From: UBA3910 sp002391465
GTDB taxonomy: Bacteria > Bacillota > Limnochordia > Darwinibacteriales > Darwinibacteriaceae
Length of the DNA stretch: 64,000 bases
Reading direction: 5' to 3'
Assembly: GCA_030054835.1 (NCBI GenBank)
Contig: JASGVS010000012.1
Span: 1 to 64,000, forward strand
In this document: one piece after another, positions 35,790 through 44,083 of the stretch
Position numbering within the stretch: position 1 is the first letter of the stretch
How the letters are laid out: each line of letters begins with the position of its first letter
Position numbers and translations under genes: made by a program
The notes under the pieces: generated by a model
Database searches by the model: none
The model's input: the letters and a program-made list of their open reading frames with translations, nothing else
Told to the model about the DNA's origin: nothing

Positions 35790-36503
35790 TTAGTCTTCAT
35801 ATGCCTCATGCACCTTCCAGTTTTGCCACACTTTGCCCACCAGATCGGGACCTGGTTTGAGTACCCTCTTACCCGGTCTCCAGCCTGCCGGCGTCACTTC
35901 AGTGCCCTTTGCTTCCCGCACTAATTGAAAGGCCTTGATCTGGCGCAGCGCCTCCTCCACATTGCGGCCCACCGGAGGGGTCATTACTTCAAAGGCCTGG
36001 ACAATGCCATCTGGGTCGATCAAAAAGCGACCCCGATCCTGCACCCCTTCTTCTTCATTATAAACTCCATACAATCTGCCGATATTGCCGTTTTGATCCG
36101 AAAGCATGGGAAAGGGAATGTCTTTGCCCAGCATTTTCGAGAGTTCGTTATCATTCCACATTTTGTGGACGAACACACTGTCTACGCTGACGGAGAGAAC
36201 CTCCACACCTAGTTCCTGAAACTCAGGATATTTCCCAGCAACTGCTGAGACTTCTGTTGCTCAGACGAAAGTGAAGTCGCCTGGATAGAAGCAGAGCAGC
36301 ACCCACTTGCCTTTGTAATCTGCCAGCTCAATTTCGCCGAACTTGCCCTGATAAAAGGCGGGGGCGGTAAAATTGGGCGCCGGCTTACCAACCTTAACCA
36401 TTATCCTCTCTTCCCCTTTCTGCATTTCCACTGCCTGTACCGGTTCAGCCGCTGGCCTGGCTTGGCCTTTGGGCCTTTGACAGCCAGCGTCAAACTCTCT
36501 CAT
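35790..36503 (-). CDS. selenocysteine-containing peroxiredoxin (in-frame TGA read as Sec)
   Basis: AhpC/Prx-type thiol peroxidase of 237 residues, reducing peroxides at residue 81. The frame from 36503 to 35790 has one internal stop, TGA at 36263-36261. It falls in FYPGDFTFV-U-ATEVSAV, exactly where 2-Cys/1-Cys peroxiredoxins have the peroxidatic Cys (FTFVCPTE). The sequence on both sides is intact and in the same frame, with VKVGKPAPNFTAPAF before and SVDSVFVHKMW, FPMLSD and VMTPPVGRN after. A SECIS-like hairpin follows the TGA. The ATG at 36503 has AGGAGG seven bases upstream and adds a 34-residue N-terminal extension with Cys8. No C-terminal resolving Cys is present. Selenoprotein peroxiredoxins are known in anaerobic clostridia. 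A point-mutated pseudogene is the alternative. Confidence 0.85.
36233..36263 (-). promoter_or_regulatory. candidate bacterial SECIS element with its UGA codon
   Basis: Minus strand: UGA at 36263-36261, then after 10 bases a seven-base-pair stem UCUCAGC (36250-36244) with GCUGGGA (36239-36233), one U-G wobble, closing loop AGUU (36243-36240). The loop begins 17 bases after the UGA and has G as its second base, both within the usual bacterial SECIS description. A competing GCAAC/GUUGC pairing exists. Confidence 0.6.
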
Positions 36504-36613
36504 ACCCAATCCTCCTCTGTAATGTAAATTATTATTAACTTCGTGATCTTTAACAGATTTCCTCCTTTTTCTGGAAGAATCAGGCGGGTCGAGGGTAAGG
36601 CAGGGAATCGGGG

Positions 36614-37948
36614 ATGGACGCAGAAAGTAAGATGGTAGAAGTGGTGGTAAAATCTTCTAACGGAAGGGGTAAGCATGTGAAATTAGATTACAAACGAACC
36701 TTTTTTATTGGTCTGGCGTTTATGTCTATCTCCGCCTTTTGGCAGCTCTATGACAGCATCATCCCTTTAATTCTGAAACACACCTTTGGCATTGGAGATA
36801 CCCTTGCGGGAGGCATTATGGCCATTGACAACATCTTGGCCTTGTTTATGTTACCCCTCTTTGGGGCACTCTCCGATCGGGTAGACACGCCCATCGGCAA
36901 GCGGATGCCCTTCATTTTGGGCGGAACCGCGGTAGCAGTACTTGCCATGATTCTTCTACCCGTGGCCGATAATATTGTCAGTCTGCCGCTTTTCGTGGCC
37001 GTTTTATTCGTTACCTTGGTTGCCATGAGCACTTACCGCTCACCGGCGGTTGCCCTCATGCCCGATGTGACGCCTAAGCCCCTACGTTCCCAGGCCAACG
37101 GGATTATTAACCTGATGGGAGCCCTTGGTGCGGTTTTCTCTCTGTTGTTAATCTCACGGCTGGTGCCCGATACGCCCCAGCCCAACTATCTGCCGCTTTT
37201 TGGAGTAGTTGCCGGGTTTATGGCCTTGGCAGTGTTCATTCTCTTTAACACCGTGAAGGAGAGGAAGCTTGCCCAGGAAATTGCGGCTGAGGATGATCAA
37301 GAGGAAGAAGAGGACCGGGTTGAGGATAAAAAGATGGAACCAGCGGTATTCCGCAGCTTTATGTTTATTCTGGCCTCCATTTTCTTCTGGTTTTTTGGTT
37401 ATAATGCGGTTACAACCGCTTTTTCCAAATACGCACAGGACTTTTTAGGCATTGCCGGGGGCGGGTTTGCCAACCTTTTGATGCTGGCTACCGTCGCGGC
37501 AGTGATCGCCTTTGTACCGGCCGGGTTCATTGCTTCTAAGGTCGGCAGGAAGAAGACGATTATGGCGGGCGTGATTCTGCTCACCGTTTGTTTTGCCACC
37601 GCATCCTTGTTTACGTCTTATACGCCCATTTTAAGCGTTATCTTGATTCTGGTTGGCTTTGGCTGGGCAGCCATCAACGTCAACTCTTACCCCATGGTGG
37701 TTGAGATGGCAAAGGGTTCAAATGTGGGGCGTTTTACAGGTTATTACTATACCGCTTCCATGTCTGCCCAAATTCTGACGCCGGTTTTGTCCGGGTTCTT
37801 CCTGGAGCATGTTGGCTACAGAACACTGTTTCCCTATGCGGCCTTTTTCCTGTTTGCGGCACTTGTAACCATGAGCCAGGTTAAACACGGTGACAGTAAG
37901 TTTACGGTGCAGGAAAGCAAGCTGGCCATGCTCGATGTGGATAGTTAA
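36614..37948 (+). CDS. MFS transporter, SLC45/GPH-like, probably sugar
   Basis: Inner membrane carrier of 444 residues with about twelve hydrophobic helices. The loop after helix 2 has LFGALSDRVDTPIGKRMPFI, the MFS signature in the form found in sugar/cation symporters (GPH or SLC45-like). A charged acidic loop DDQEEEEDRVEDKK lies near residues 230-245 between the two six-helix halves. A second signature-like GFIASKVGRKKT follows helix 8. The substrate is not determined; an oligosaccharide or glucoside is plausible. The ATG at 36614 follows GGGAATCGGGG; a later ATG at 36632 is possible. Confidence 0.85.
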   Translation: MDAESKMVEVVVKSSNGRGKHVKLDYKRTFFIGLAFMSISAFWQLYDSIIPLILKHTFGIGDTLAGGIMAIDNILALFMLPLFGALSDRVDTPIGKRMPFILGGTAVAVLAMILLPVADNIVSLPLFVAVLFVTLVAMSTYRSPAVALMPDVTPKPLRSQANGIINLMGALGAVFSLLLISRLVPDTPQPNYLPLFGVVAGFMALAVFILFNTVKERKLAQEIAAEDDQEEEEDRVEDKKMEPAVFRSFMFILASIFFWFFGYNAVTTAFSKYAQDFLGIAGGGFANLLMLATVAAVIAFVPAGFIASKVGRKKTIMAGVILLTVCFATASLFTSYTPILSVILILVGFGWAAINVNSYPMVVEMAKGSNVGRFTGYYYTASMSAQILTPVLSGFFLEHVGYRTLFPYAAFFLFAALVTMSQVKHGDSKFTVQESKLAMLDVDS

Positions 37949-37970
37949 GTTCTTGGAAAGGGGAGCACGA

Positions 37971-38540
37971 TTGAACGCAGCTCAACACGACAGCAAGCTA
38001 CGGCTTATATTCGATCTCATGTACACGTTCTTTAAAATGGGTTTATTCACATTCGGGGGCGGCTATGCAATGCTGCCCCTTCTCCAGCGGGAAGTTGTGG
38101 AAAGGAAAGGCTGGGCCACAGAAGAGCAGCTGCTTGATTACTACGCCATTGGCCAAAGTACTCCCGGGATTATCGCGGTTAACACCGCAACCTTTGTTGG
38201 TTACTTCCAGGCTGGGTTTCTCGGCGGGATCATGGCGACCATCGGCCTTGTTCTGCCTTCCATCATAATAATTCTCTTGATTGCCACCATCCTGCGCCAG
38301 TTCACCGATGCGGCAGTCCTGCAGCACGCCTTTGGCGGGATTCGGGTGGCAGTTTCCGCTTTGGTTACCTTCTCTGTCTATCGCCTAGCCAAGGCGGGTA
38401 TTGCAGATCGCCTTGCCCTGGTTTGGGCAGTCGTCTGTTTTGCGGCCATCGCCTTTTTCAAAGTATCTGCCCTGTGGGTTGTGCTGGCGTCTTTCCTGCT
38501 GGGTAATCTGGTGCAGTGGGGGAGGGAACGGCGAGCATGA
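37971..38540 (+). CDS. chromate transporter family protein, N-half type (first pair)
   Basis: Membrane protein of 189 residues, half the length of ChrA. It carries the N-domain motif FKMGLFTFGGGYAMLPLLQ, then VERKGWATEEQLLDYYAIGQSTPG and NTATFVGY. It belongs to the short-chain CHR family, in which two adjacent genes give the two halves of a transporter (as ywrA/ywrB in Bacillus). The TTG at 37971 is chosen because AAAGGGGAG lies five bases upstream; the frame extends further into the MFS gene but without a site. Chromate export is the named activity; the native substrate may be another oxyanion. Confidence 0.88.
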   Translation: MNAAQHDSKLRLIFDLMYTFFKMGLFTFGGGYAMLPLLQREVVERKGWATEEQLLDYYAIGQSTPGIIAVNTATFVGYFQAGFLGGIMATIGLVLPSIIIILLIATILRQFTDAAVLQHAFGGIRVAVSALVTFSVYRLAKAGIADRLALVWAVVCFAAIAFFKVSALWVVLASFLLGNLVQWGRERRA

Positions 38541-39106
38541 GTACCTATCTGCTTGTGATTCTGGAGTTTTTCAAGACTGGGCTCTTTGCCATTGGGGGTG
38601 GGCTGGCCACCATACCGTTTCTACGGGAAATGGCGGAGCGTTATCCTTGGTTCAGTCTAGAGGACCTTTTGGACATGATAGCGGTTTCCGAAAGCACGCC
38701 CGGACCTATGGGGATCAACATGGCTACCTATGCAGGGTATAATGCCGGCGGAATCCTGGGCGGTGTAATCGCCACTCTGTCCCTGATCACGCCTTCCATC
38801 TTTGTCATTGTAATTATCGCTTCCTTTATGAAACGTTTCAAAGAATCCGTTGTGATCCAACGGGGATTCTACCTGCTCCGTGCTGCTACAGCCGGTCTGA
38901 TCGCGGGCGCGGTGTTTGATGTGGTTGTCCTTTCTTTATTTAATGTCGATGTGTACCGGGCCAGCAGACGCCTTTTGGACTTCTTTAACTGGCCTGCCCT
39001 ATTGATGTTTGCCCTGTTGGTTTTTCTAATCAGGAAGTTCCCCAAGGTCCATCCCATTGCCTTTATTGGAGCCAGTGCGGTCATGGGAGTTGTTTTTAAG
39101 CTGTAA
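38537..39106 (+). CDS. chromate transporter family protein, C-half type (first pair)
   Basis: Partner of the preceding gene, 189 residues. Its motif is FFKTGLFAIGGGLATIPFLREM, with STPGPMGINMATYAGY, the corresponding version in the second half of two-gene CHR transporters. Its ATG overlaps the upstream stop in ATGA, so the two proteins are made in equal amounts and probably form a heterodimer. Five or six hydrophobic helices are visible. Confidence 0.88.
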   Translation: MSTYLLVILEFFKTGLFAIGGGLATIPFLREMAERYPWFSLEDLLDMIAVSESTPGPMGINMATYAGYNAGGILGGVIATLSLITPSIFVIVIIASFMKRFKESVVIQRGFYLLRAATAGLIAGAVFDVVVLSLFNVDVYRASRRLLDFFNWPALLMFALLVFLIRKFPKVHPIAFIGASAVMGVVFKL

Positions 39107-39146
39107 GTGTGGTATATCAATTCTAATACAGAAACAGGAATAGGAA

Positions 39147-40637
39147 ATGGAGAAGGAGTTGAGTGGAGTGGAGATACGGGCACTAATTTACAGCCCAGAA
39201 ACGGTTGGAGATGTGCTGTTGTTTGTGGCGGAGGACGGGTTTGCTGACTACCAGTGGCCCTGTGACGATGTCAAGGCAATAGCCGAGGCCCAGGGATTTA
39301 AGGGTGAGTCAGGCCAAGTGTTTTCCACAGCCTATCTGGCCGGAGACACGGGTACAGTCCGGCGCCTAATCGTTGTGGGTTTGGGTAAGCTCGCCGAGTT
39401 GGAGCTGGAAGGGGTAAGGAAGGCCCTAAGCAGGGGTTTGGATGAAGCGGATAAGCTTAAGGTTACAAGCCTAACCACTGCCCCTTGGGGCTGGGATAGT
39501 CTGGCCCTGAAAGACGTGGCCAGGGCCCTGGCCGAAACAGCTATACTCAAGGGTTACCGTTTTGAGCGCTACCTTGAGAAAAAGAAGGAGTCCAGCCTAA
39601 AGACACTGCAGCTTGGCTACGAGGAAGAGCAGGAAGTGGATGTGCTGGCTGGCTTGAAGGTAGGGGTAACGCTGGGGCAGAGCACCAACCTTGCCCGGGA
39701 TCTGGTGAATGAACCGGGCAATCAGATGACACCCGCACAACTGGCCCAAGCGGCGCAGCAGGCTGGCGAAGAGTACGGTTTTGAGGTAGAGGTTTTTGAG
39801 GAGAAGGCCATTGAGGAGCTTGGCATGGAGGCCTTCTTGGCTGTGGGTCGGGCTAGTGTGAACCGGCCTAGGTTGATTGTTATGCGCTACTTCGGGAAAC
39901 CCGATAAACCCGATGAGGTTTTGGGCTATGTGGGTAAAGGGATTACCTTTGACAGCGGCGGCCTTTCCTTGAAACCGGCGGGGGGTATGGCTGGGATGAA
40001 GTACGACATGGCCGGTTCGGCGGCCGTGATCGGAGCCATGAGTGCCATTGCCCGGGAGAAGCTGCCCCTCAATGTGGTGGCAGTGGTTGCAGCCTGCGAG
40101 AATCTAGTTTCCAGTACTGGCTATCGCCCAGGTGACATTATCGGCTCTATGGCGGGCAAAACGATTTTGATTGAGTCCACCGACGCGGAAGGGCGTTTGA
40201 CTCTTGCCGATGCTGTTCACTACATCATTGAGAAGGAAAAGGTGAATACTGTTGTTGATATAGCCACCCTAACCGGTGCAGCCATTGTGGCTTTGGGCAA
40301 TACTACTACCGGAGTTGTAACGAACGATCAGAAGCTGTATGAGAAAATGCAGGCCGCCTCAGAGCAGTGCGGTGAACGTATCTGGCAGTTGCCCAGTTTC
40401 CCCGAATACAGAGAGCAGAATAAAACGCCCTTTGCCGACCTGAAAAACACAGGCGGTCGGCCCGCGGGTACTGTCACGGCTGGCCTTTTCATCGAGGCCT
40501 TTGTCCAGGACAAGCCGTGGATCCACCTGGATATTGCCGGTACAGCGTCTGCCAGCAAGCCCAGGGATTACCTGGCCGAGGGGGCGACGGGCGTAGGTGT
40601 CCGGTTGCTCTACCATTTCGCTGGAACTTTCATTTAG
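39147..40637 (+). CDS. pepA: leucyl aminopeptidase (M17 family)
   Basis: Cytoplasmic two-metal aminopeptidase of 496 residues that releases N-terminal amino acids from peptides. The catalytic half contains VGKGITFDSGGLSLKP with metal ligand Lys/Asp residues, KYDMAGSAAVIGAM and the signature STDAEGRLTLADA, where the usual first Asn is Ser. Later motifs are TLTGAAIVALGNTTTG and NTGGRPAGTVTAG. The N-terminal 170 residues form the variable regulatory domain. The ATG at 39147 follows AGGAATAGG; a GTG at 39168 with AGGAG upstream is an alternative start. Confidence 0.93.
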   Translation: MEKELSGVEIRALIYSPETVGDVLLFVAEDGFADYQWPCDDVKAIAEAQGFKGESGQVFSTAYLAGDTGTVRRLIVVGLGKLAELELEGVRKALSRGLDEADKLKVTSLTTAPWGWDSLALKDVARALAETAILKGYRFERYLEKKKESSLKTLQLGYEEEQEVDVLAGLKVGVTLGQSTNLARDLVNEPGNQMTPAQLAQAAQQAGEEYGFEVEVFEEKAIEELGMEAFLAVGRASVNRPRLIVMRYFGKPDKPDEVLGYVGKGITFDSGGLSLKPAGGMAGMKYDMAGSAAVIGAMSAIAREKLPLNVVAVVAACENLVSSTGYRPGDIIGSMAGKTILIESTDAEGRLTLADAVHYIIEKEKVNTVVDIATLTGAAIVALGNTTTGVVTNDQKLYEKMQAASEQCGERIWQLPSFPEYREQNKTPFADLKNTGGRPAGTVTAGLFIEAFVQDKPWIHLDIAGTASASKPRDYLAEGATGVGVRLLYHFAGTFI

Positions 40638-40648
40638 AAAAGAGTATG

Positions 40649-40676
40649 GGGGAGGGGCGCAGGCTCCTCCCCTTTA
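40649..40676 (+). terminator. weak terminator candidate after pepA
   Basis: GGGGAGG (40649-40655) pairs with CCTCCCC (40666-40672) around a ten-base loop, followed only by TTTAG. The GC-rich stem is clear but the short T run makes termination uncertain. Confidence 0.4.
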
Positions 40677-40682
40677 GAATGG

Positions 40683-41660
40683 ATGAGGTTTGTGAGTAAA
40701 AAGGTTCTTTGGACTAATAAGATCTTTGTGGCGGTGATGGCGGTCATCGCCTGCGTTTTGTGGGGGAGTGCCTTTCCTGTTCTCAAGGTTACGTACCAGG
40801 AGCTGGAGCTGGCCCCAGGTGATATTACTGCCCGCCTAGTTTTGGCCGGCATCAGATTTTTTCTAGCCGCCCTGCTTTTATTTTTCGTACTCAAATTCCT
40901 ACTGCGCCTGCCAATCGGTCTTGGGCGCCGCTGGTGGCGGCCCCTGATCCTACTGGGCCTTTCCCAAACGGGACTGCAGTATTTCTTTTTCTACAACGGC
41001 CTTGCCTTTACAGGCGGGATAAAATCTGCTGTTTTAAATGCGGTGGGGAATTTCTTAGTGGTAATAGTGGCCCACTTTATCTACGCCGATGACCGGCTCA
41101 ATTGGGGCAAAGTGGTGGGGCTCGCTACCGGTTTTGCCGGCATCATTCTAGTGAACTGGCAGGGTGGATTGGGGGGAGGCTTCTGGGACCTGAGTTTCCG
41201 GGGCGAGGGTTTCATCCTTCTCTCTGGCCTAGCGGGGGTGTACGGAACCTTTCAGGCCAAGAAACTGGCCCGGGATCTACACCCGGTGGTGATCAATGCC
41301 TATCAGCTGCTCTTTGGTTCCCTAGTTCTACTGGCTGCAGGGTTTGTTCCCGATCTGGGCGCAAGTTACGCTGCTGTCTTTGCCGAGGGAACGACTCTCT
41401 TTTGGGGTCTCCTCCTTTATTCAGCCTTCCTGTCAGCGGCCGCCTTTTCCATTTGGTACACCCTTCTGCAGTACAATAAGGCGGGGGAGGTTACCCTTTA
41501 CCGCTTCATGATTCCCATCTCAGGCTCTGTCCTTTCGGTCTTGATTCTACCTAATGAACAGTTTACGGGGGCAATCCTTTTCGCCCTACTCTTAGTAGCA
41601 GGTGGGCTGGTAATTGTGAACTACAGGCAGAAGGAACAGGCAGCAGAGATAGCGCCCTAA
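40683..41660 (+). CDS. EamA/DMT superfamily transporter
   Basis: Membrane protein of 325 residues with ten hydrophobic helices in two EamA repeats (about 12-145 and 170-315). It has the opening VLWGSAFPVLK and GLSQTGLQYFFFYNGLAFT typical of drug/metabolite exporters. Such proteins export amino acids or other metabolites, and the substrate cannot be read from sequence. The start is uncertain because no clear binding site precedes the ATG at 40683; GTG at 40692 or ATG at 40737 are alternatives. Its stop overlaps that of the convergent gene by four bases. Confidence 0.85.
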   Translation: MRFVSKKVLWTNKIFVAVMAVIACVLWGSAFPVLKVTYQELELAPGDITARLVLAGIRFFLAALLLFFVLKFLLRLPIGLGRRWWRPLILLGLSQTGLQYFFFYNGLAFTGGIKSAVLNAVGNFLVVIVAHFIYADDRLNWGKVVGLATGFAGIILVNWQGGLGGGFWDLSFRGEGFILLSGLAGVYGTFQAKKLARDLHPVVINAYQLLFGSLVLLAAGFVPDLGASYAAVFAEGTTLFWGLLLYSAFLSAAAFSIWYTLLQYNKAGEVTLYRFMIPISGSVLSVLILPNEQFTGAILFALLLVAGGLVIVNYRQKEQAAEIAP

Positions 41661-44011
41661 GGGAAAAAGCGATTATCCTTGAGTTTCCTAACCAACTGGC
41701 CGGTTACTGCCGCGTAGTCTTTGCCCGGGATGGGCCGGCTGAAATAATAGCCTTGGGCTTGGGTGCAGTGCATTTTGGCCAGCAGTTCGAGCTGGCTGTA
41801 CCGTTCCACCCCTTCGGCCACGATGGACATGGAGAGGTTTTTACCCATTCCTATGATTGAGCGCACTAGAGCTTCGGTGCGCTCATCGTGATCTACGTTG
41901 CTGATAAAGGTGCCGTCGATTTTCAAAATCTCCATAGGATAACGGATCAAGTACTCCAGACTGGAATAGGCGGTGCCAAAATCGTCGATGGCCAGACTGA
42001 CGCCCATCTCCCTCAGGCTCTGGAGATTACTCAGGACCGCAGGGGTAGGTGCTAGCATGGCATCCTCTGTAATTTCCACATGCAGTAGGTCTGTGGGCAA
42101 GGAGTACTTCTCCAAGATGGAGCTCACTATTTGGGGTAGACCGGTTGAGCGGAACTGGATTGCCGAAATGTTGACGGACACCCAGCCCATGACCAGACCC
42201 TGATCCTGCCAGGCGCGGTGTTGGGCACAGACCTGCTCCAGCATGTATTCGCCGATCTGCTCAATGAAGCCGCCCTGCTCGGCAGCGGCTAGAAACTCGT
42301 CTGGTCCCAACAGGCCACGGGCGGGATGCTCCCAGCGGATTAGGGCCTCTTTACCCACGATAGTGCGGGAAGCAAGGCTTACTATGGGTTGGTAATAGAC
42401 GACAAACTGTCCCCGCATCAGGGCTGTCTGTATTTCCGTTTGAAAACGGAGCCTATCCACAATGGCATGGTGTGTGTCGGGGTTGTAGAGTTTGATGTTC
42501 TCGCTGCTGTCCTTTTCCGCATCTAACAGGGCGGTTTGGGCCTGCTGGAAGAAGACTTCAGCGCTGGTTACCCTATTCTCGCTGATTGTAATGCCGCCGA
42601 AGAGGCGGACACCTATATCGCTGTTTTCCATCTCCAGGGGGCGGCTGAAAAGGCCGTTTAAGCGGTTGATTATCCGTAAAACGCCCCCACTGCTGGAGGG
42701 AGTAAAAATGGCAAACTCCCCATCTGATACCCGTCCCACCACCGCACTGCCGTCACCCAGGCCCTGCAGGGTGTCTGCCACCTTAATCAGCACCCGATCG
42801 AGCATGTCTGCACTGAGTAGGGTTTTCAGCTCAGACAAACCCCTAATGCCCACGATGGCCAAGACCACGGTGGGGTTTTCGGTGAGGCAGCTTGCCAGGT
42901 GACTGAGAAGGTAATCTCGGTTGGGCAGGTTGGTGAGGGGGTCGAGATAGGTCATGGTACCAATAGTATCCATCATGCGGTTAAAAAACTTTCGGGTATC
43001 GCCGAATTCATCGGTGGTAGCCACTTCCGCCCGCACCGTAAGATCGCCTTCCGCGCCGCGGCGGAAGATCTCCTTCAACTCCACAATGGGTTCAGTAATG
43101 GTATCCGCAAACCAAGTGCCGAGCCTAAACACTAACAGCAGGGCTATGGCTGTGGCGATGAGGGAGAAATAGACGAGGCGGTGAAAGGGCTGCTTGTAGG
43201 TTGTGGTGGGTATTCTGGTCACAACCATCCAGCCAGAGGTGTTGGGGATCTCGGAGAAAAAGGAACGGTACTCCGTTCCGTCCTGGACGTAGGTGAACGT
43301 ACCCGCTGTGCCCTGGAGAAGATCGTCCCCAAAGGGATAAAAGTCGTAAATGGATTTAGTCATAATGTAGTCCGGGTTGTGATGGGTTACGAAGAGGCCA
43401 TTTTCATCCACCAGGGAAATGTCCCAGTTGGGGTACTCGGCCTGGAGATCGGCAATGGTGTGGTATATTTCCGTTAGACCTACTGCCAGCCCCAAGAGAC
43501 GGAGTACTTCCGTTTCGTTTTCGTTCCAGATGGGTGTAGCGATCACGATGATTTTTTCTCCCATGGAACGGGAGATAAGGGGTTCTGAGACGATGGTCTC
43601 GCCCTGCATCACAAGGGGGAAATAGGGGCGATCCGCGATACTGCCTGCGGATCGCTGGAGAGTAGTGTTGTAGCTGCCGTCTTTTTCAGCTACAAAGTAG
43701 ATGCGATAGTAGTCGTCTGTATCTTCCATGTACTGCTGCAAAACGGGTTCAATCTCTTCCCAGCTGGCCCTTTTGAGAATATCCATGCTGGCGATTTGAG
43801 TCATTTCCCTGATTCTCTCTCCCCGCCAGGTATGGATGCTCCTGGCGTAGCTCTGGGTGATGGAGGTGGCATTCTGTTCAAGGAGGTTCTTAACGAGGGA
43901 ACGGGAAAGAATCCCCACTGTTGCCAAGATAGTCACTGTGATGATCAGGACAATGGAGACGAAGAGGAACAACACACGTTGTCTGATACTACCAAAGAAG
44001 CGGCTTGCCAC
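41657..44011 (-). CDS. membrane Cache-HAMP-GGDEF-EAL protein, probable c-di-GMP phosphodiesterase
   Basis: 784 residues. Membrane helix at about 14-37, an extracytoplasmic dCache-type sensor (about 40-280), a second membrane helix (about 283-305), HAMP (about 305-355), degenerate GGDEF (about 360-515) and EAL (about 530-775). The cyclase motif is SDGEF near 428-432, so synthesis is unlikely. The phosphodiesterase keeps EALIRWEHP (Glu555), VEITEDAM, DDFGTAYSSL and VAEGVE. It should lower c-di-GMP in response to an external ligand. The start is a GTG with AAGGAGG eight bases upstream. Confidence 0.93.
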   Translation of the reverse strand: MASRFFGSIRQRVLFLFVSIVLIITVTILATVGILSRSLVKNLLEQNATSITQSYARSIHTWRGERIREMTQIASMDILKRASWEEIEPVLQQYMEDTDDYYRIYFVAEKDGSYNTTLQRSAGSIADRPYFPLVMQGETIVSEPLISRSMGEKIIVIATPIWNENETEVLRLLGLAVGLTEIYHTIADLQAEYPNWDISLVDENGLFVTHHNPDYIMTKSIYDFYPFGDDLLQGTAGTFTYVQDGTEYRSFFSEIPNTSGWMVVTRIPTTTYKQPFHRLVYFSLIATAIALLLVFRLGTWFADTITEPIVELKEIFRRGAEGDLTVRAEVATTDEFGDTRKFFNRMMDTIGTMTYLDPLTNLPNRDYLLSHLASCLTENPTVVLAIVGIRGLSELKTLLSADMLDRVLIKVADTLQGLGDGSAVVGRVSDGEFAIFTPSSSGGVLRIINRLNGLFSRPLEMENSDIGVRLFGGITISENRVTSAEVFFQQAQTALLDAEKDSSENIKLYNPDTHHAIVDRLRFQTEIQTALMRGQFVVYYQPIVSLASRTIVGKEALIRWEHPARGLLGPDEFLAAAEQGGFIEQIGEYMLEQVCAQHRAWQDQGLVMGWVSVNISAIQFRSTGLPQIVSSILEKYSLPTDLLHVEITEDAMLAPTPAVLSNLQSLREMGVSLAIDDFGTAYSSLEYLIRYPMEILKIDGTFISNVDHDERTEALVRSIIGMGKNLSMSIVAEGVERYSQLELLAKMHCTQAQGYYFSRPIPGKDYAAVTGQLVRKLKDNRFFP

Positions 44012-44083
44012 TGCTATTTCCTCCTTGAAATTCCGGCAACCTTTACTTTCTTCTGCACAACCGGTAGAAACCCTGCGAAAAAA

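Noticed and set aside
36209..36391. A 60-residue minus-strand reading frame across the TGA region
   Set aside because: It is in another frame, has low complexity and no family resemblance. It is a shadow of the peroxiredoxin gene.
35790..36509. Two separate genes, a C-terminal peroxiredoxin fragment (35790-36206) and an N-terminal one (36261-36509)
   Set aside because: Both lie in the same frame and the interval between them contains only conserved peroxiredoxin sequence and one TGA. No frameshift is needed, so one recoded gene explains it better.
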